Shown here piece by piece: positions 6,786 through 10,179 of a stretch of DNA of 10,179 nt. The notes beneath the pieces were generated by a model. It was not told where the DNA came from. It saw nothing but the letters and a program-made list of their open reading frames with translations, and did not search any database. Origin of the DNA: Gemmobacter sp. (GTDB lineage: Bacteria > Pseudomonadota > Alphaproteobacteria > Rhodobacterales > Rhodobacteraceae); assembly GCA_003509785.1 (NCBI GenBank), contig DOMY01000293.1:873-11051 (forward strand), in the 5' to 3' direction. Positions within the stretch are counted from its first letter, which is position 1, and the number at the start of each line of letters is the position of its first letter. Position numbers and translations under genes: made by a program.

Positions 6786-6792
6786 GGAAGGA

Positions 6793-7908
6793 TCAGGCCG
6801 AGATGATCTTCAGATATTCATCCAGCGCGGGGCCATAGTTTTCTTCATACCAGGGCATATCCAGCGGGATCTGTTTGGCGAAATTCTCGGGCGCCACCGG
6901 GTTGTACTTCGCCTCTTCCGGCGGCAGCAGCGCATCGGCGGCGGGGTTGGCCGGGCCTTGCCCCAGCATCCGGAACATCACCAGCTGCTTTTCCGGGTCC
7001 TGAGCCGAAGCGATGAACTGCATCGCGGCATCCTTGCCGCCGGGGTTGCCCTTCACCACCGCCATCGACCCGGGCGCGATCAGCCCCTGATCCCAGATGA
7101 AGGCAATATCGCCGCCCGAATCCTGTTCGATCAGCTTGGCGCGGGTGGACCAGATCAGCGCCATCGACGCCTCGCCGTTCAGCAACAGCGACTGGCTTTC
7201 CGCCCCGCCGCCCCAATAGCCGATGACATTATCCTTGAAGGCGGCAATCTTGTCATGCGCGCGCTTCATATCCAGCGGATAGAGCGCATCGGGCGCCACG
7301 CCATCGGCCAGAAGCGCCGCCTCCCACATGCCGACACCCCATTTATACAGGGCGCGCTTGCCGGGGAATTTTTCCACATCAAAGAAATCCGCCATGGATT
7401 TCGGCGGGTTATCGCCAAACTTGGTGGCATCATAGGCGATGATGTAGCTGTAGAAATAGCTGGAGGCCGCATGATCCCAGCCAAAGCCTTCGCGCATCTT
7501 GGCCTTGTCGACCACGGCATAATCAATCGGTTCGATCATGCCCTTCTTGCCCAAGGCCTCGGCCGAAAACGGATCGGCATCCACGATATCCCAAGTGGGC
7601 TTGCCACTTTCCACCTGTGCCGCAATGGCACCTTCGGTCGGGCCCGATCCATCCTGCTTCACGGTGATGCCCGAGGCCTCCAGGAAGGCCTTGCCATAGG
7701 CCTCGTCATAGGCGGGGCCTGCATCGCCGCCCCAGTTGACGAAGACCAGATCCTTGGCCTGTGCCTGCGCCGCCGTGCCGCGCAGGCCAAGCGCCGATGT
7801 GCCCAGCAGCAGGGCAAGGCCGGTGGTGAAATCGCGCCGCGAGATCCGGCCCCGCGCAAGCTGCGTGGCAAGGATGTCCATCTGGTCGCGCTGGAAAGGT
7901 CCGTTCAT
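6793..7908 (-). CDS. Tat-exported ABC solute-binding protein, PotD/PotF-like
   Basis: A 371-residue periplasmic binding protein. The N-terminus has a twin-arginine motif, SRRDFT at residues 23-28, then the hydrophobic stretch GLALLLGTSALGL and an AQA-type cleavage region near residues 47-51. It should therefore cross the membrane folded by the Tat route. The mature protein starts KDLVFVNWGGDAGPAYDEAY, typical of the polyamine-type solute-binding family, and carries WDIVDADPF, a standard early motif. Length is normal for the family. Aspartates and tryptophans in the family's ligand pocket suggest a cationic ligand, but I cannot identify it. A good AGGGAG ribosome site lies six bases before the ATG (7915-7920). 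It follows the ATPase gene after 57 bp in the same operon. Confidence 0.92.
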   Translation of the reverse strand: MNGPFQRDQMDILATQLARGRISRRDFTTGLALLLGTSALGLRGTAAQAQAKDLVFVNWGGDAGPAYDEAYGKAFLEASGITVKQDGSGPTEGAIAAQVESGKPTWDIVDADPFSAEALGKKGMIEPIDYAVVDKAKMREGFGWDHAASSYFYSYIIAYDATKFGDNPPKSMADFFDVEKFPGKRALYKWGVGMWEAALLADGVAPDALYPLDMKRAHDKIAAFKDNVIGYWGGGAESQSLLLNGEASMALIWSTRAKLIEQDSGGDIAFIWDQGLIAPGSMAVVKGNPGGKDAAMQFIASAQDPEKQLVMFRMLGQGPANPAADALLPPEEAKYNPVAPENFAKQIPLDMPWYEENYGPALDEYLKIISA

Positions 7909-7942
7909 GTGTAGCTCCCTGTTTTTATGGTTCTTGCAGGTG

Positions 7943-7960
7943 CTGCCGGTGGTGCGGCAG
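7943..7960 (-). repeat. Short hairpin between ATPase and binding-protein genes
   Basis: CTGCCG and CGGCAG form a 6-bp inverted repeat with a 6-base loop in the 57-bp gap between the two genes. There is no T-run after it on the minus strand. It may be a weak mRNA structure; it could be chance in GC-rich DNA. Confidence 0.3.
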
Positions 7961-7965
7961 GTTGG

Positions 7966-8988
7966 TCAGATCAGAAAGCCGCGCCCCGCATCCCAGGTGG
8001 CCCAGACGGCCGCACCGGGGGCAAGGCCCGGCGGCAGGGTGGCGGTGGGCCGGTGCAGCACCAGCGGCAGCCCGCCCGGGGTTTGCAGCGCCAGCCGGGT
8101 TTCGGCGCCCAGATAGGTCAGATCGGTCAGCCGCGCGGCAAGGGACGGGCCGGTGGCGGGGGCGTTCAGGGAAAGCTCCATGTATTCCGGCCGGATCGCC
8201 AGATCGCCGCTGCCGCCCATCCCGGCATCCTGGCCTTCGATCTGGCCGCCCTGAAGCGGCAGTATGTTGATATCGCCCAGAAATTCCGCGACAAAGCGGT
8301 TGGCGGGGCGTTCATACACATCCCGCGGCGGGGCGATCTGCTGCAACCGGCCCTTTTCGAAGATGGCGATGCGGGAAGACAGCGCCAGCGCCTCTTCCTG
8401 ATCGTGGGTGACAAAGACAAAGGTGGTGCCGGTATCGCGGTGGATGCGGCGCATTTCATCCTGCATCTGGCCGCGCAGGTTCTTGTCCAGCGCCGAAAAC
8501 GGCTCGTCCAGCAGCAGGACGGGCGGGGCATAGGCCAGGGCGCGGGCCAGGGCCACACGCTGCTGCTGCCCGCCCGACAGGCCCGCCGGGCGTTTGTGGC
8601 CATGGCCGCCCAGCCCCACCATCTCGATCATCTCGGCGACGCGGCGCTTCACTTCGGGGGCGGGGCGGCCCTGAACCTTCAGGGGGAAGGCGATATTGTC
8701 TTCGACCGACATATGGGGAAACAGCGCATAGCCCTGAAACACCATGCCGAAGCCGCGCGCTTCGGGCGGGGTTTCGGTCAGTTCGCGGCCATCGAGTGTC
8801 AGGCGGCCCGATGTCGGCGCCTCGAACCCGGACAGGATCATCAGGAACGTGGTCTTGCCCGAACCGGACGGGCCAAGCAGCGTCAGAAATTCACCCCGCC
8901 CGATGGTAAGCGATATATCCGCTAGCGCGGTGAAGCGGCCGAACATCTTGCCGATCCCGGATGCGCCGATCTCTGCCGCCTGTGTCAC
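7966..8988 (-). CDS. ABC transporter ATP-binding protein, PotA-like
   Basis: A 340-residue ATPase that powers the importer from the cytoplasmic side. All catalytic motifs are intact: Walker A GPSGSGKT (39-46), Q-loop Gln85, signature LSGGQ (137-141), Walker B LLLDEP (158-163) and switch His195. The C-terminal part (about 240-340), with LAIRPEYMEL, is the TOBE-type regulatory domain typical of CUT1/PotA ATPases, so length and layout agree with polyamine and iron-type importers. The start is a GTG at 8988 with AAAGGA six bases upstream (8995-9000); I see no in-frame ATG that would do better. It is the first gene of the transport operon, after a 134-bp promoter region following the LysR gene. 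Confidence 0.93.
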   Translation of the reverse strand: MTQAAEIGASGIGKMFGRFTALADISLTIGRGEFLTLLGPSGSGKTTFLMILSGFEAPTSGRLTLDGRELTETPPEARGFGMVFQGYALFPHMSVEDNIAFPLKVQGRPAPEVKRRVAEMIEMVGLGGHGHKRPAGLSGGQQQRVALARALAYAPPVLLLDEPFSALDKNLRGQMQDEMRRIHRDTGTTFVFVTHDQEEALALSSRIAIFEKGRLQQIAPPRDVYERPANRFVAEFLGDINILPLQGGQIEGQDAGMGGSGDLAIRPEYMELSLNAPATGPSLAARLTDLTYLGAETRLALQTPGGLPLVLHRPTATLPPGLAPGAAVWATWDAGRGFLI

Positions 8989-9122
8989 GGATGATCCTTT
9001 GCGGAGGGTTTCATGGAAAAGTTAACCAAAGCCTAGGGACGGGCGCGGCCCTCTGGCAATCGAAAGTTTTTCGCCCGCTTGTGAAACGAAATTTGCCAAA
9101 GGCCCGGGCGTTCGGAAACCGC
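8989..9122 (-). promoter_or_regulatory. Operon promoter region and candidate LysR site
   Basis: 134 bp between the LysR gene and the ATPase gene. On the minus strand it has a possible -35 TTGCCA (9054-9059) and, 18 bases on, TAGGCT as a weak -10 (9030-9035). Upstream, at 9081-9097, is a 17-bp motif, GGCAAATTTCGTTTCAC, that recurs almost exactly upstream of the LysR gene. Its centre would be near -66 from the inferred transcription start, the usual place for a LysR-type recognition site. The promoter itself is weakly supported. Confidence 0.45.
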
Positions 9123-10007
9123 TCAGGATTGGGGCAGTTCGGCGCGCAGCCAGCCGCGAAAGGCGGCAACCGCCGGATTTCCGGCCTTTTCCGGCGGCAC
9201 GATCATGTAATAGGACCGGGGCGACCGGATCGCCAGATCGAAGGGCCGGACCAGAAGACCATCGGCCATTGCCTCGTGGCAGATGAATTCATCCCCCATC
9301 GCCAACCCCTGCGCCCCCAGACCCGCCGCATAGACCAGATTCATGTCAGAGAATCGGATGCCGGTCTGTGCCGCCGTCACCGGCAGGCCCGCCAGACGGA
9401 ACCAGTGTTCCCAATCCTCGAAATCCGTCAGATGCAGCAAGGTGGCGTGCAGGATCGCCTCTGGCCTGTCGAAGCCATCAAAGCGGTTCAGCAGGACAGG
9501 GCTGCACAGTGGCGTGAATTCAACCTCTTTCAGCAGCTCCACCTCCATGCCCGGCTGGGTTCCATGGCCGAAAATGATGAACAGATCGACATCCGGGTTG
9601 CTGACATCATCCAGCCGCCGCGGGGTGACGACCGACAGCGCGACATCGGGAAAGCTTTCGGCAAAGCTGCCGATCTTGGCGCAAAGCCAGCTGGAGGCGA
9701 AACCCGGTGGGCAGCTGACGCTGAGCGCGCCGGTGATGCCGCGCGCCGCATTGCGCGTGGCCGAGCCGGAAATCATCGACAGCGCCCGGCGGATATCGGC
9801 GGCATAGGCCACGCCCTGCGGCGTCAGTTCCACCCTTGTGCCGATGCGGTTCATCAGCCGGAAGCCCAGATCGCGCTCCAGCAGGCGCAGCTGATGGCTG
9901 ACGGCGCTGCGCGTCAGGTTCAGCTCGTCCGCGGCCTGCCAGACGGTGCCGTGGCGGGCAAAACTTTCCAGCGCACGCAGCGCCTGGGTGGAGGGGATGC
10001 GGGACAT
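9123..10007 (-). CDS. LysR-family transcriptional regulator, GcvA-like
   Basis: A 294-residue DNA-binding regulator. The N-terminal winged helix-turn-helix starts with STQALRALESFARHGTVWQA; the helix-turn-helix spans about residues 22-41 (AADELNLTRSAVSHQLRLLE), followed by DLGFRLMNR and LTPQG, the standard end of the LysR DNA-binding domain. Residues from about 91 to the end are the effector-binding fold (ITGALSVSCPPGFASSWL, later LGAQGLAMGDEFI), as in GcvA-type members. The full length of roughly 300 is normal. The ATG at 10007 has AAGGAG seven bases upstream. It lies directly upstream of, and in the same direction as, the transport operon, and a motif is shared between the two promoter regions, so it is the likely operon regulator. 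The inducer is unknown; the transported compound or a derived 2-oxo acid is plausible. Confidence 0.92.
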   Translation of the reverse strand: MSRIPSTQALRALESFARHGTVWQAADELNLTRSAVSHQLRLLERDLGFRLMNRIGTRVELTPQGVAYAADIRRALSMISGSATRNAARGITGALSVSCPPGFASSWLCAKIGSFAESFPDVALSVVTPRRLDDVSNPDVDLFIIFGHGTQPGMEVELLKEVEFTPLCSPVLLNRFDGFDRPEAILHATLLHLTDFEDWEHWFRLAGLPVTAAQTGIRFSDMNLVYAAGLGAQGLAMGDEFICHEAMADGLLVRPFDLAIRSPRSYYMIVPPEKAGNPAVAAFRGWLRAELPQS

Positions 10008-10179
10008 GGGCGCGCTCCTTCTGTGGGGCAGAGCCTAGCGGGCTTCGCGGCGGGCGGCCAGTGCTAGGTGAAAATCATTTGCCGAAGCCGGGAAAAGGTT
10101 TCACTTCGCCCTTGCCGGGGTGCCGTGTAGCGATGGGGGCAGACCGTCCCGCCTGCGTCCCGCGAGCGTCGGGTTTCCG
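10008..10179 (-). promoter_or_regulatory. Upstream region of the LysR gene
   Basis: 172 bp to the right edge with no gene that I can support. On the minus strand it carries TAGGCT (10032-10037), a weak -10-like box also seen upstream of the ATPase gene. It also carries GGCAAATGATTTTCAC at 10068-10083, the second copy of the candidate operator. GTGAAA at 10099-10104 (minus strand) is an inverted partner to the TTTCAC end of that motif. From 10105 on I see nothing recognisable. Confidence 0.4.

Noticed and set aside
6958..7914. A 318-codon open frame on the plus strand opposite the binding-protein gene
   Set aside because: It is a mirror of the intact Tat-exported binding protein on the minus strand and has no domain of its own.

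Overview
The window looks like chromosome of a high-GC alphaproteobacterium, probably of the Rhodobacter/Paracoccus group (Rhodobacteraceae). Reasons are the GC-rich third codon positions, a secreted PRC-barrel protein of a type common in that family, a DUF4118-HisKA_2 kinase, and a GcvA-type LysR regulator beside a polyamine-type ABC operon. This placement is inferred from protein character only. I see no rRNA, tRNA, insertion sequence, CRISPR array or phage gene.

Left part (1-3213). The 5' part of a secreted PRC-barrel protein gene runs off the left edge on the minus strand. Next is a minus-strand gene for a 206-residue protein that resembles a degenerate short-chain dehydrogenase. A 171-bp divergent intergenic region separates it from a plus-strand gene for a cytoplasmic zinc-ribbon metallopeptidase. 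That gene converges on a minus-strand gene for an orphan membrane sensor histidine kinase.

Middle (3214-3528). This 315-bp non-coding stretch holds a clear intrinsic terminator for the operon to its right. The terminator is preceded by two more inverted repeats and a CU-rich, anti-Shine-Dalgarno-like loop. Together they look like a structured 3' UTR or a small RNA of about 97 nt.

Right part (3529-10179). Six minus-strand genes form one transport and catabolism locus. In transcription order they are a LysR regulator, an ABC ATPase, a Tat-exported solute-binding protein, two inner-membrane permeases, and a thiamine-diphosphate decarboxylase like AruI (5-guanidino-2-oxopentanoate decarboxylase). 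The last three genes are joined by two 4-base ATGA overlaps. A GC-rich hairpin separates the binding-protein gene from the permease genes. A near-identical 16-17 bp motif lies upstream of both the LysR gene and the ATPase gene and is a good candidate operator. The reading I favour is a LysR-controlled system that imports a cationic, guanidino- or polyamine-like compound and decarboxylates a derived 2-oxo acid. The true substrate is not visible in the sequence.
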